DNA from: Clostridia bacterium
GTDB lineage: Bacteria; Bacillota; Clostridia; Oscillospirales; CAG-272
Direction: 5' to 3'
Assembly: GCA_017452335.1 (NCBI GenBank)
Contig: JAFTMP010000185.1
Coordinates: 1 to 12,434, forward strand
Length of the DNA stretch: 12,434 nt
Position 1 is the stretch's first letter; every line of letters begins with the position of its first letter. The position numbers and the translations under genes are program-made. This document shows positions 6,184 through 11,754 of the stretch, piece after piece. The notes under the pieces are model-generated. The model worked only from the letters and a program-made list of their open reading frames with translations, was not told the DNA's origin and searched no databases.

Positions 6184-7872
6184 ATGAAAAAGAGATCGAA
6201 AGTAAAAATTATTGCCGCGACCGCCCTGTTTGTGGTCTTTTGGACCTTCATGCTCTACTTGGTCCAGTGCCTTTTGGTGCCCAAGTACCAAAGCGGTGTG
6301 GTCGAGGGCTCGATGATTGCTGAATACTATGAAGAAAAGACCGATCACGAGGTATTGATGATCGGTGACTGTGAGGTGTATGAAAACATCTCCACGGTGA
6401 AGCTATATGAGGAATACGGCATTACCTCTTACATCAGAGGCAGTGCACAGCAGCTCATTTGGCATTCCTACTATCTTCTTGAAGATACCCTCCGCTACGA
6501 AACCCCGGAGGTTGTGGTATTCAATGTGCTTGCATTGAAGTATAACGAGCCACAAAAGGAAGCGTATAACCGCATGACGCTGGATGGCATGAAGTGGTCT
6601 TCCTCAAAAGTGAATGCGATTCTTGCATCAATGACTGAAGATGAGAAGTTTGTGGACTATGTTTTCCCGCTCTTCCGTTATCATGCCAGATGGTCGGAGC
6701 TGACGAAGGATGACTTTAAGTATTTGTTTCACAGAGATCTTGTGACCCACAATGGCTACTATATGAGAGCGGATGTGCGGGCACAGGAGGAGTTTCCCGA
6801 TCCGATGCCGTTAAGAGACTATAGCTTTGGCGAAAATGCCATGCTGTATCTGGACAAGATGACCGCGCTGTGCAAGGAAAAGGGAATTGAGCTGGTTCTT
6901 ATCAAAGCCCCCACTGAGTATCCGCACTGGTATGAGCAGTGGGACGATCAAATGGAAGCGTATGCCGAAGAGAATGAGATCGAGTATATCAATTTTATTC
7001 CCTTGCAGGAAGAAATGGGACTGGATATGTCCGTGGATACCTACGATGCAGGACTTCATTTGAACGTGACCGGTGCTGAGAAAATGTCAAAATACTTTGG
7101 TTCATGGCTCAAAGAGCGCTATGAACTGACAGACTATCGTAATGACCCCGAATATGCCGCAGTTTGGGAAGAGAAAACTCAGCGCTATGAAGCGCAAAAG
7201 GCGGCGCAGTATAAAGAAATTGAAGAGCAGGGGTCACTGGTTTCTTATGTGCCCGCTCAGACAAAGGAGACGAATATTTTGAAGAATTTTATAGTATTTG
7301 CATTGCTTGCGGCAATTTGCTTAACGCTGATTGCTTGCGATGGTAAAACGACCACCGATGCCCCCGAAAAGAACTCCAAGCCCGAAGCAAGTGTCAGCGG
7401 TGAGGGTGCACCTTCTGAGGGCGGTGAGGAAAACAGCAAGGCAGGCGAGAACAACGAGCAGAACGCAGATCGCGGATATATCCTGATGATGGGCGACACC
7501 AAGGTGGTAATCGGTGCTCAGATGGCGCCTGTTGCGGCAGCACTGGGAGAGCCCACCAAGTATTTTGAGTCTCCCGCATGTGCCTTCCAGGGTATGGATA
7601 AGGTGTATACCTACGGCGGCGTGGTGATCCGTACCTATCCCGATGATGCGGGTGTGGATATCATTTGGAGCATTGAGCTCAAGGATGATATGACCTCCAC
7701 TGCAGAGGGTGTTTGCATCGGCGATAATAAGGACAAGGTCCTTTCTGTCTACGGCAGTGTTGAGGGAGAGGATTCTCTGCTTTATCGTAAGGACAATGTG
7801 GTGCTTACCTTCTTCCTTTCTGACGGTGCAGTTACTTCCATCACGTATATTGACGAGACATTCAATGGCTGA
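6184..7872 (+). CDS. Membrane-anchored SGNH/DltD-like protein joined in frame to a lipoprotein
   Basis: A single open frame of 562 codons with two apparently separate parts. Residues 1-7 are basic and 8-32 hydrophobic, giving a signal anchor with the rest outside. Residues about 55-310 are SGNH-hydrolase-like: IGDCEVYEN (block I, with Cys63 where Ser is usual), VVFNVLAL with Asn114, and DAGLHLN with Asp288 and His292 near the end of the domain. Proteins of this kind beside MBOAT genes, like DltD and AlgX/AlgJ, help transfer acyl groups to the polymer. Residues 366-385 then look like a fresh lipoprotein signal peptide with lipobox LIAC, followed by an acidic Ser/Gly linker and a domain from about 429 to the end. 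A ribosome binding site and TTG codon precede that signal peptide, so two proteins may be made. TAAGGAGG, which includes the MBOAT stop, gives the upstream ATG a strong ribosome site. Confidence 0.85.
   Translation: MKKRSKVKIIAATALFVVFWTFMLYLVQCLLVPKYQSGVVEGSMIAEYYEEKTDHEVLMIGDCEVYENISTVKLYEEYGITSYIRGSAQQLIWHSYYLLEDTLRYETPEVVVFNVLALKYNEPQKEAYNRMTLDGMKWSSSKVNAILASMTEDEKFVDYVFPLFRYHARWSELTKDDFKYLFHRDLVTHNGYYMRADVRAQEEFPDPMPLRDYSFGENAMLYLDKMTALCKEKGIELVLIKAPTEYPHWYEQWDDQMEAYAEENEIEYINFIPLQEEMGLDMSVDTYDAGLHLNVTGAEKMSKYFGSWLKERYELTDYRNDPEYAAVWEEKTQRYEAQKAAQYKEIEEQGSLVSYVPAQTKETNILKNFIVFALLAAICLTLIACDGKTTTDAPEKNSKPEASVSGEGAPSEGGEENSKAGENNEQNADRGYILMMGDTKVVIGAQMAPVAAALGEPTKYFESPACAFQGMDKVYTYGGVVIRTYPDDAGVDIIWSIELKDDMTSTAEGVCIGDNKDKVLSVYGSVEGEDSLLYRKDNVVLTFFLSDGAVTSITYIDETFNG
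7263..7269 (+). promoter_or_regulatory. Internal ribosome binding site within the fused frame
   Basis: AAAGGAG lies nine bases before an in-frame TTG at 7279, immediately upstream of a complete lipoprotein signal peptide. It supports independent initiation of the downstream lipoprotein although no stop codon separates it from the SGNH part. Confidence 0.6.
7279..7872 (+). CDS. Probable separate lipoprotein initiated inside the SGNH frame
   Basis: Nested in the same frame as the SGNH gene. Starting at TTG gives 197 residues: MKNF, a hydrophobic stretch, and lipobox LIAC with the lipidated Cys at residue 20 (385 of the long frame). A linker rich in Glu, Ser and Gly follows, then a domain of about 135 residues beginning GYILMMGDTKV and containing AFQGMDKVYTYGG and GVCIGDNKDKVL. 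I recall lipoproteins of this type as frequent neighbours of such SGNH genes in gut Clostridia, but know of no assigned function. The reading as a separate protein rests on the ribosome site, the complete signal peptide, and topology: as an uncut fusion, a second membrane segment would place this domain in the cytoplasm. A true bifunctional fusion or a recently lost stop codon remains possible. Confidence 0.6.
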   Translation: MKNFIVFALLAAICLTLIACDGKTTTDAPEKNSKPEASVSGEGAPSEGGEENSKAGENNEQNADRGYILMMGDTKVVIGAQMAPVAAALGEPTKYFESPACAFQGMDKVYTYGGVVIRTYPDDAGVDIIWSIELKDDMTSTAEGVCIGDNKDKVLSVYGSVEGEDSLLYRKDNVVLTFFLSDGAVTSITYIDETFNG

Positions 7873-7884
7873 TTTTTAATCAGC
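7868..7884 (+). repeat. Small hairpin overlapping the stop codon
   Basis: GCTGATT (7868-7874) and AATCAGC (7878-7884) form a perfect 7-bp stem with a TTT loop around the TGA stop at 7870-7872. It is the first of a series of hairpins ending the operon and has no T tract of its own. Confidence 0.5.
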
Positions 7885-7889
7885 GCAAA

Positions 7890-7940
7890 GGGGGTGCGTC
7901 AAATGCAAAAGTGCATTTGATACGCACCCCCGATGTTTTT
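7890..7940 (+). terminator. Main rho-independent terminator of the dlt-like operon
   Basis: GGGGGTGCGT (7890-7899) pairs with ACGCACCCCC (7922-7931), and CAAATGCA (7900-7907) pairs with TGCATTTG (7912-7919). The result is an 18-bp stem with a two-base bulge and four-base loop, followed by the T-rich stretch GATGTTTTTGTTTT. This is the strongest hairpin in the window. Confidence 0.88.
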
Positions 7941-7943
7941 GTT

Positions 7944-7987
7944 TTGTGGCAAAATGCCACAATTTTTGCCTGTTTTATAGGCAAAAA
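7944..7987 (+). terminator. Secondary terminator-like hairpins, mutually exclusive
   Basis: TTGTGGCA (7944-7951) pairs with TGCCACAA (7955-7962) over an AAA loop and is followed by TTTTT. The same T tract is also the 5' arm of a second hairpin, TTTTTGCCT (7963-7971) with AGGCAAAAA (7979-7987). The two stems are adjacent and share the U tract, so the second competes with termination at the first. Confidence 0.6.
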
Positions 7988-8005
7988 ACGCAAATTCCGG
8001 GCGTC

Positions 8006-8030
8006 AAAAAAGCCTACTGCCGGCTTTTTT
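8006..8030. terminator. Bidirectional terminator-like hairpin
   Basis: AAAAAAGCC (8006-8014) is the exact reverse complement of GGCTTTTTT (8022-8030), with a 7-base loop. The A and T tracts make it terminator-like on both strands, although the GC core is only three pairs. Confidence 0.6.
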
Positions 8031-8035
8031 GCGCG

Positions 8036-8065
8036 GGAGCTGAGTAAATAACTCAGCTCCTTTTT
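8036..8065 (+). terminator. Rho-independent terminator, last of the array
   Basis: GGAGCTGAGT (8036-8045) pairs perfectly with ACTCAGCTCC (8051-8060) around an AAATA loop, followed by TTTTT. It is strong in its own right and lies about 30 bases before the next promoter. Confidence 0.85.
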
Positions 8066-8094
8066 AAATTCAAGACGGTTTTGGTGAAAAATAC

Positions 8095-8122
8095 TTGAAA
8101 AATGATTCGTATGTGCTATAAT
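8095..8122 (+). promoter_or_regulatory. Sigma-A promoter with extended -10, upstream of the SGNH-TatD-phosphoesterase genes
   Basis: TTGAAA (8095-8100), a 16-base spacer and TATAAT (8117-8122), preceded by TGC as an extended -10. Transcription should start near 8129, giving a leader of about 70 bases. Nothing else beyond the hairpins and this promoter was seen in the 325 bases between the two gene groups. Confidence 0.82.
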
Positions 8123-8183
8123 AGTTTTGTGTTTTTGGCAGTGATTCTTCTGTGTTTTTATTTTAATTAAATACCGATGAACG

Positions 8184-8193
8184 AGGAGGTGAT
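8184..8193 (+). promoter_or_regulatory. Strong Shine-Dalgarno sequence that decides the start
   Basis: AGGAGGTGAT is a near-complete match to the 16S rRNA 3' end. It lies inside the frame that opens at ATG 8177, sits only two bases from ATG 8192, but is ideally spaced (8 bases from GGAGG) for GTG at 8198. GTG 8198 is therefore the preferred start. Confidence 0.75.
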
Positions 8194-8197
8194 GATC

Positions 8198-8890
8198 GTG
8201 GCAATCAGCGAAAAAACAAAATTATTCTCCATACTTGGCGATTCAGTCAGCACTCTGGAGGGCTACAGCGTGCCCGAATATGCGGCGTTTTATGATACAC
8301 CGCGCAAGTTTCAAGCAAGCATTTTTGTCCCTAAAGATACCTGGTGGGGACAGGTAATTTCAGCGTTAAATGGTGAATTGCTTGTAAATAATTCCTTCTC
8401 GGGCAGTACGGTCTGCTGGAATTCGCGCTACGAGATCCCATCCTACGGGTGTAGTGAAGAGCGCACCTCTTGCCTTGGGAAAGAGGATCTGTCCCCCGAT
8501 GTGATTATGGTTTTTATGGGTATGAATGACTGGGGGAAGGGTGTGCGTGTTTTACCCGGTGAAGGAGAAGAACGCGATCTTACCGTTTTTTCTGTTGCTT
8601 ATCGGCAGATGATCTGCCAACTCAAGAAAAACTATCCGAGGGCTGAAGTTTGGTGCTTTACCTTGCCTGTGAGCGCGTACGTCTGCGCGAAAACCGATGC
8701 ATTCCCTTACTGCTACGGTGGGATCCATATTGAAGAGTATTGCAACGCGATCTGTGCCTGTGCGAAGGAATACGGGTGCCGCGTGATTGACTTGTATGGT
8801 GCGGTCAAGAGCTACGATACGATTGACGACTTTCATCCATCTGCGCATGGGATGAGAACCCTTGCAAAAGCAACACTTGAACAACTGTGA
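8198..8890 (+). CDS. SGNH/GDSL-family hydrolase, cytosolic
   Basis: Predicted esterase, lipase or deacetylase of the SGNH fold, 230 residues from the GTG start. It has all the blocks: ILGDSVS with nucleophile Ser16, the block II glycine in NNSFSG, the oxyanion Asn in MGMNDWG and the Asp-His pair in DDFHP near the C-terminus. No signal peptide is seen, so it should act in the cytosol. It is fairly rich in cysteine, about eleven residues, which also suggests the reducing cytosol. ATG codons at 8177 and 8192 would lengthen it by seven or two residues but are badly placed for the ribosome site. The TatD gene starts 14 bases after its stop, with the ribosome site in the gap, so the genes are probably cotranscribed. 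The substrate is unknown. It is unrelated in detail to the Cys-type SGNH protein of the preceding operon. Confidence 0.88.
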   Translation: MAISEKTKLFSILGDSVSTLEGYSVPEYAAFYDTPRKFQASIFVPKDTWWGQVISALNGELLVNNSFSGSTVCWNSRYEIPSYGCSEERTSCLGKEDLSPDVIMVFMGMNDWGKGVRVLPGEGEERDLTVFSVAYRQMICQLKKNYPRAEVWCFTLPVSAYVCAKTDAFPYCYGGIHIEEYCNAICACAKEYGCRVIDLYGAVKSYDTIDDFHPSAHGMRTLAKATLEQL

Positions 8891-8904
8891 AAGGAGGACT
8901 GAAG

Positions 8905-9768
8905 ATGATTATTGATTCACATGCACATTATGCACACGCACGTTATGAAGGCGAATTCCCCTATCTTTGCATTGGAGAGGATGGGTATACCGTTTTGCGA
9001 ACAGACCGCAAAGGTCTGCTTTCGGATATGCAAAAACAGGGGATTGTTGGAGTGATTGAGGCGGGAATTGGCTTTGACGCTACCCAAAAACAACTTGACT
9101 TGGCTTCGGAACAAAGCGGGTTTATGTGGGCAACAGTGGGTGTACATCCCACAAGGTGTATTCATACGGCTTTTAAAAATCGAAAGAAGGTGCGGGAATA
9201 CGCCGAAAATAATAATCCCGTCGCTATTGGGGAAACTGGGCTGGATTATCACTATCAGAGAAGAAAACAGCACCGTCTGCGCCAAAAAATGTGGTTTGTT
9301 TATCAGCTCAAATTGGCAGACCGCCTCGGGTTGCCCTTGGTCCTTCACATCCGTGCGGCTGATCGGAGTGCGTTGAAAATACTGAAAAGATACAGATCAA
9401 AGCTCCATGGCGGCGTGGCACACTGCTTTACAGGAAATGCCGCACTGGCAGAAGAATATATTACCCTTGGCTTTGCCTTGGGGATTGGCGGCAAGCTTCT
9501 TTGCGACGATGCTGCGGGAAGAGAACTTTGTGAAACGGTAAAGCGTGTCCCTCTTTCGGCGCTGTTGGTGGAAACGGATGCCCCCTTTGTAATGCCTGAT
9601 ACGGGAGATCTGGGATGCAGCAGAAGCCAGCGCAAAAAGCTGTGCAATTCCTCTCTGATTTTGCCGAAGGTGATTGAAAAAATTGCCGATCTTCGCGGGG
9701 AAGCGTACGAGACGGTGGAGCAGACGATCTATCAGAACACCGTGCGCGTATTCAAATTACCCCTGTAG
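8905..9768 (+). CDS. TatD-family metal-dependent hydrolase (DNase)
   Basis: Predicted cytosolic metal-dependent hydrolase of the TatD/YcfH (YabD) family, members of which are 3'-5' exonucleases or deoxyribonucleases. It has 287 residues, slightly longer than the usual 255-260, with extra residues after the first motif (about 10-35). Metal ligands are in place: His6 and His8 in DSHAHY, Glu110 in IGETGLDYH, His148 in LHIR, His173 in AHCFTG and Asp225 in VETDAP. The start ATG 8905 has AAAGGAGG eight bases upstream; a GTG at 8887 in the same frame lies before that ribosome site and is not a likely start. In many Bacillota tatD lies next to rnmV and ksgA; here ksgA is about 1 kb downstream, past a phosphoesterase gene and a tRNA gene. 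The family is clear; the specific nucleic-acid substrate is inferred. Confidence 0.93.
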   Translation: MIIDSHAHYAHARYEGEFPYLCIGEDGYTVLRTDRKGLLSDMQKQGIVGVIEAGIGFDATQKQLDLASEQSGFMWATVGVHPTRCIHTAFKNRKKVREYAENNNPVAIGETGLDYHYQRRKQHRLRQKMWFVYQLKLADRLGLPLVLHIRAADRSALKILKRYRSKLHGGVAHCFTGNAALAEEYITLGFALGIGGKLLCDDAAGRELCETVKRVPLSALLVETDAPFVMPDTGDLGCSRSQRKKLCNSSLILPKVIEKIADLRGEAYETVEQTIYQNTVRVFKLPL

Positions 9769-9781
9769 GGAGGTGCTTTTC

Positions 9782-10507
9782 ATGAAGAATACAAAGCTGT
9801 TTGTAGTGTCTGATATACACGGATTCTATACGCAACTAAAAAAAGCGCTGGATGAGGCGGGATTTGACGAGCATGATGAAGCACATGTTTTGATTTGTTG
9901 CGGGGATCTGTTTGACCGCGGAAGCGAAAACAAAAAGGTTTATGACTACATTAAAGGCTTGCAACGCAAGGTCTTGATTCGAGGAAATCATGACGAACGC
10001 CTTGCAGAGATCTTGACACAAAAGAGAGCAAATGTTTTTGATGTGCGTAACGGCGCGGTCGAGACCATAGAAGAATTCTTTGGTGTGGGCAGTGTATGCG
10101 GATATGGAGATTTGCGCGTCTCGGGCAGGGAAGAGCTGGTCAAGGAATTGTGTGGTTTTGTTGCGAAAATGGTAGATTACTACGAAACCGAGCATTATAT
10201 TTTTGTGCACGGCTGGATCCCTTTGGAGCATGAGACACAGCGTCCTTTGATTGATTGGAGAACAGCTGATGCTAAAGCGTGGCACTCTGCACGCTTTACC
10301 GAATGGTTGCAGTTTTACGGAGTCAATGACATGATCCCTGAAAAGATCATCGTCTGCGGGCATCGCTCTACGCGCCTTGCGTACTCTTTTGATTCACGTG
10401 CACTTGGAGACTCAAGTATTTATTACGGCGATGGCATGATCGCCATTGATGCAGGCACGGTGAGCAGCGGCCGCGTCAATGTATTGGTGCTGGAGGAAGA
10501 ACAATAA
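9782..10507 (+). CDS. Metallophosphoesterase, PrpE/ApaH-like
   Basis: Predicted cytosolic calcineurin-like phosphoesterase of 241 residues. All metal-binding motifs are visible: SDIHG (Asp11, His13), GDLFDRG (Asp42), GNHDE (Asn69, His70), VHGW (His143) and CGHRS (His194), with DAG near the end as in PPP-type serine/threonine phosphatases. Relatives include the symmetrical diadenosine tetraphosphatases (ApaH, PrpE) and lambda-type protein phosphatases, and the sequence does not choose between them. The start is ATG 9782 with GGGAGGTG about seven bases upstream, beginning at the tatD stop codon. A longer frame reaching back into tatD lacks a suitable ribosome site. It is the last gene of the three-gene unit, closed by the terminator at 10526. 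Confidence 0.9.
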   Translation: MKNTKLFVVSDIHGFYTQLKKALDEAGFDEHDEAHVLICCGDLFDRGSENKKVYDYIKGLQRKVLIRGNHDERLAEILTQKRANVFDVRNGAVETIEEFFGVGSVCGYGDLRVSGREELVKELCGFVAKMVDYYETEHYIFVHGWIPLEHETQRPLIDWRTADAKAWHSARFTEWLQFYGVNDMIPEKIIVCGHRSTRLAYSFDSRALGDSSIYYGDGMIAIDAGTVSSGRVNVLVLEEEQ

Positions 10508-10525
10508 AAGGATCGAAAAGTAAAA

Positions 10526-10560
10526 TAAAAACCGCATCTGCGTTAACAGATGCGGTTTTT
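10526..10560. terminator. Bidirectional terminator between the phosphoesterase and tRNA-Thr
   Basis: ACCGCATCTG (10531-10540) pairs perfectly with CAGATGCGGT (10547-10556) around CGTTAA. Plus-strand transcripts meet TTTTT after the stem; minus-strand transcripts, coming from the tRNA, meet TTTTATTTT. It serves both converging units. Confidence 0.9.
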
Positions 10561-10561
10561 A

Positions 10562-10636
10562 TGGAGCTGGTAAAAGGATTTGAACCTTCGACCTGCTGAT
10601 TACGAATCAGCTGCACTACCACTGTGCTATACCAGC
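10562..10636 (-). tRNA. trnT: tRNA-Thr (anticodon CGT)
   Basis: Read on the minus strand, this is a complete 75-base cloverleaf. The acceptor stem is GCTGGTA with TACCAGC, the D stem GCAC with GTGC, and the anticodon stem GCTGA with TCAGC. The loop TTCGTAA gives anticodon CGT, which reads ACG. The T stem GAAGG pairs with CCTTT (one G-U pair) around TTCAAAT. The discriminator is T, and CCA is encoded in the gene. No intron or anomaly is seen. Its promoter lies at 10686-10714 and its terminator is shared with the phosphoesterase gene. Confidence 0.96.
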
Positions 10637-10646
10637 AAAATTGCTC

Positions 10647-10675
10647 TTGCAAAATCAGCGCAAGTATGCTATAAT
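10647..10675 (+). promoter_or_regulatory. Promoter of ksgA
   Basis: TTGCAA (10647-10652), a 17-base spacer and TATAAT (10670-10675) with TGC in front as an extended -10. Transcription should begin near 10682, about 77 bases before ksgA, inside the opposing tRNA promoter. Confidence 0.75.
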
Positions 10676-10685
10676 CACTTGATGA

Positions 10686-10714
10686 ATTCTATCACAGAAA
10701 TCTGTTTTTGTCAA
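10686..10714 (-). promoter_or_regulatory. Promoter of tRNA-Thr, facing the ksgA promoter
   Basis: On the minus strand: TTGACA (10714-10709), a 17-base spacer and TAGAAT (10691-10686) preceded by TGA. The predicted start is near 10679, some 43 bases before the tRNA. The spacer contains the inverted repeat ACAGA-aa-TCTGT (10694-10705). A polymerase bound here would occupy the ksgA start region and vice versa. Confidence 0.8.
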
Positions 10715-10758
10715 GAGGAATTTTGAAGAAATTACAATTTGACGATCAAGGAGAAGGC

Positions 10759-11634
10759 ATGGCTGAAATAAATTTGACCGATCTTTCGTGTCTGAGAGAG
10801 ATCATGGCGCGCTTCGGAATCAGCACAAAAAAGAAATATGGGCAAAACTTTCTGATCAACAAAGCAGTGCCCCTGCGCATTGCCCTTGAAGGGTGCGATG
10901 AGGAGGATGGGGTGCTGGAGATCGGACCCGGCATGGGCACACTGACCAGAGCCCTTTGCGAACGAGCAAAAAAGGTGGTTTGTCTTGAAATAGACGAGAC
11001 GCTGATCCCGGTGCTGGACTATACGCTGGGTGATTTTGATAACGTGACGGTCATTTTAAAAGATGTTTTAAAGACCGATCTTGCACAGCTGTGTGAAGAG
11101 CATTTTGCGCAGTGTGAGCATGTGCGCGTTTGTGCCAATTTACCCTATTACATTACGACGCCTGTATTGATGTATCTGCTTGAGAGCGGCGTACGATTCT
11201 CTTCCGTGACCGTTATGGTGCAAAAGGAAGTGGCAGACCGTATCACTGCCAAAGCAGGAAGCAGTGAATATGGTGCAATTACAGCGGCTGTAGCCTATTA
11301 TGGAAAGGCAGAGAAGCTGTTTACCGTTTCTCCCGGATCTTTTTTACCGGCACCCAAGGTTGAAAGTGCGGTGATGCGCATTACCATGCATGAAGAAAAT
11401 CCCTATGCGGATTGTAATCGCAAGCTGTTATTTGACATGGTCAAGGCGGCGTTTGAGCAACGCAGAAAAACGCTGAGCAATACCCTTCGTCCCCTGCTTT
11501 CAAAGGAGGAACGGGAGCAGCTTTCGAGTATTCTGTTAGAGCTTGGATTCCCCGCCGATGTGAGAGGAGAGAAGTTGGATATCTCGCATTTTGCACAGAT
11601 TGCGCGGCGGATCGAAGAGGGAAGAACAAAGTAA
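10759..11634 (+). CDS. ksgA: 16S rRNA (adenine1518/1519-N6)-dimethyltransferase KsgA/RsmA
   Basis: S-adenosylmethionine-dependent enzyme that dimethylates two adjacent adenines in helix 45 of 16S rRNA late in small-subunit assembly. The protein has 291 residues, a usual length. Motifs: KKKYGQNFL (24-32), the SAM-binding loop VLEIGPGMG (52-60), the acidic residue of motif II in CLEID (75-79), motif IV NLPY (127-130), and MVQKEVADRI (153-162). The C-terminal helical domain contains AFEQRRKTLSN. The start is ATG 10759 with AAGGAG five bases upstream; the same frame continues upstream without a ribosome site. Expression should come from the promoter at 10647-10675. No clear terminator lies between it and pckG. 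Confidence 0.97.
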   Translation: MAEINLTDLSCLREIMARFGISTKKKYGQNFLINKAVPLRIALEGCDEEDGVLEIGPGMGTLTRALCERAKKVVCLEIDETLIPVLDYTLGDFDNVTVILKDVLKTDLAQLCEEHFAQCEHVRVCANLPYYITTPVLMYLLESGVRFSSVTVMVQKEVADRITAKAGSSEYGAITAAVAYYGKAEKLFTVSPGSFLPAPKVESAVMRITMHEENPYADCNRKLLFDMVKAAFEQRRKTLSNTLRPLLSKEEREQLSSILLELGFPADVRGEKLDISHFAQIARRIEEGRTK

Positions 11635-11656
11635 AAAAAATGTTAAATGTTTGAAA

Positions 11657-11691
11657 ATCTCGAAAAAATCTATTGCAAAAACGAGCGAGAT
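11657..11691. repeat. Inverted repeat flanking the pckG -35 element
   Basis: ATCTCG (11657-11662) and CGAGAT (11686-11691) are an inverted pair with centres 29 bases apart, on either side of the -35 box. They could be two half-sites for a regulator or simply chance in an AT-rich gap. Confidence 0.3.
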
Positions 11692-11701
11692 GTAGTATAA
11701 T
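11673..11701 (+). promoter_or_regulatory. Promoter of pckG
   Basis: TTGCAA (11673-11678), a 17-base spacer and TATAAT (11696-11701). The predicted start is near 11708, giving a leader of about 47 bases. GGTT-a-AACC (11713-11721) lies just inside the transcript. Confidence 0.8.
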
Positions 11702-11754
11702 AACACCGATAGGGTTAAACCAAAATCAAAAATTATGAAAAGAGGTACACCGAG

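Noticed and set aside
5728..6348. Minus-strand open frame of 206 codons opposite the MBOAT and SGNH genes
   Set aside because: It spans the junction of two well-supported plus-strand genes, has a low-complexity His/Gln-rich translation and no recognisable domain.
815..7872. Classical dltABCD operon for D-alanylation of teichoic acid
   Set aside because: A racemase is built in, the MBOAT protein is AlgI-like, the SGNH protein has Cys for Ser, pocket residues of the ligase differ and gene order is unusual. A D-Ala function is not excluded but is not the best reading.
8887..8904. GTG at 8887 as the TatD start, overlapping the SGNH stop
   Set aside because: The ribosome site AAAGGAGG lies downstream of it and is correctly spaced for ATG 8905, which gives the family-typical MIIDSHAH start.
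9674..9781. Longer N-terminus of the metallophosphoesterase reaching back into tatD
   Set aside because: The extra residues are basic and lack family similarity, while GGGAGGTG is placed correctly for ATG 9782 and the protein then begins just before the SDIHG motif.
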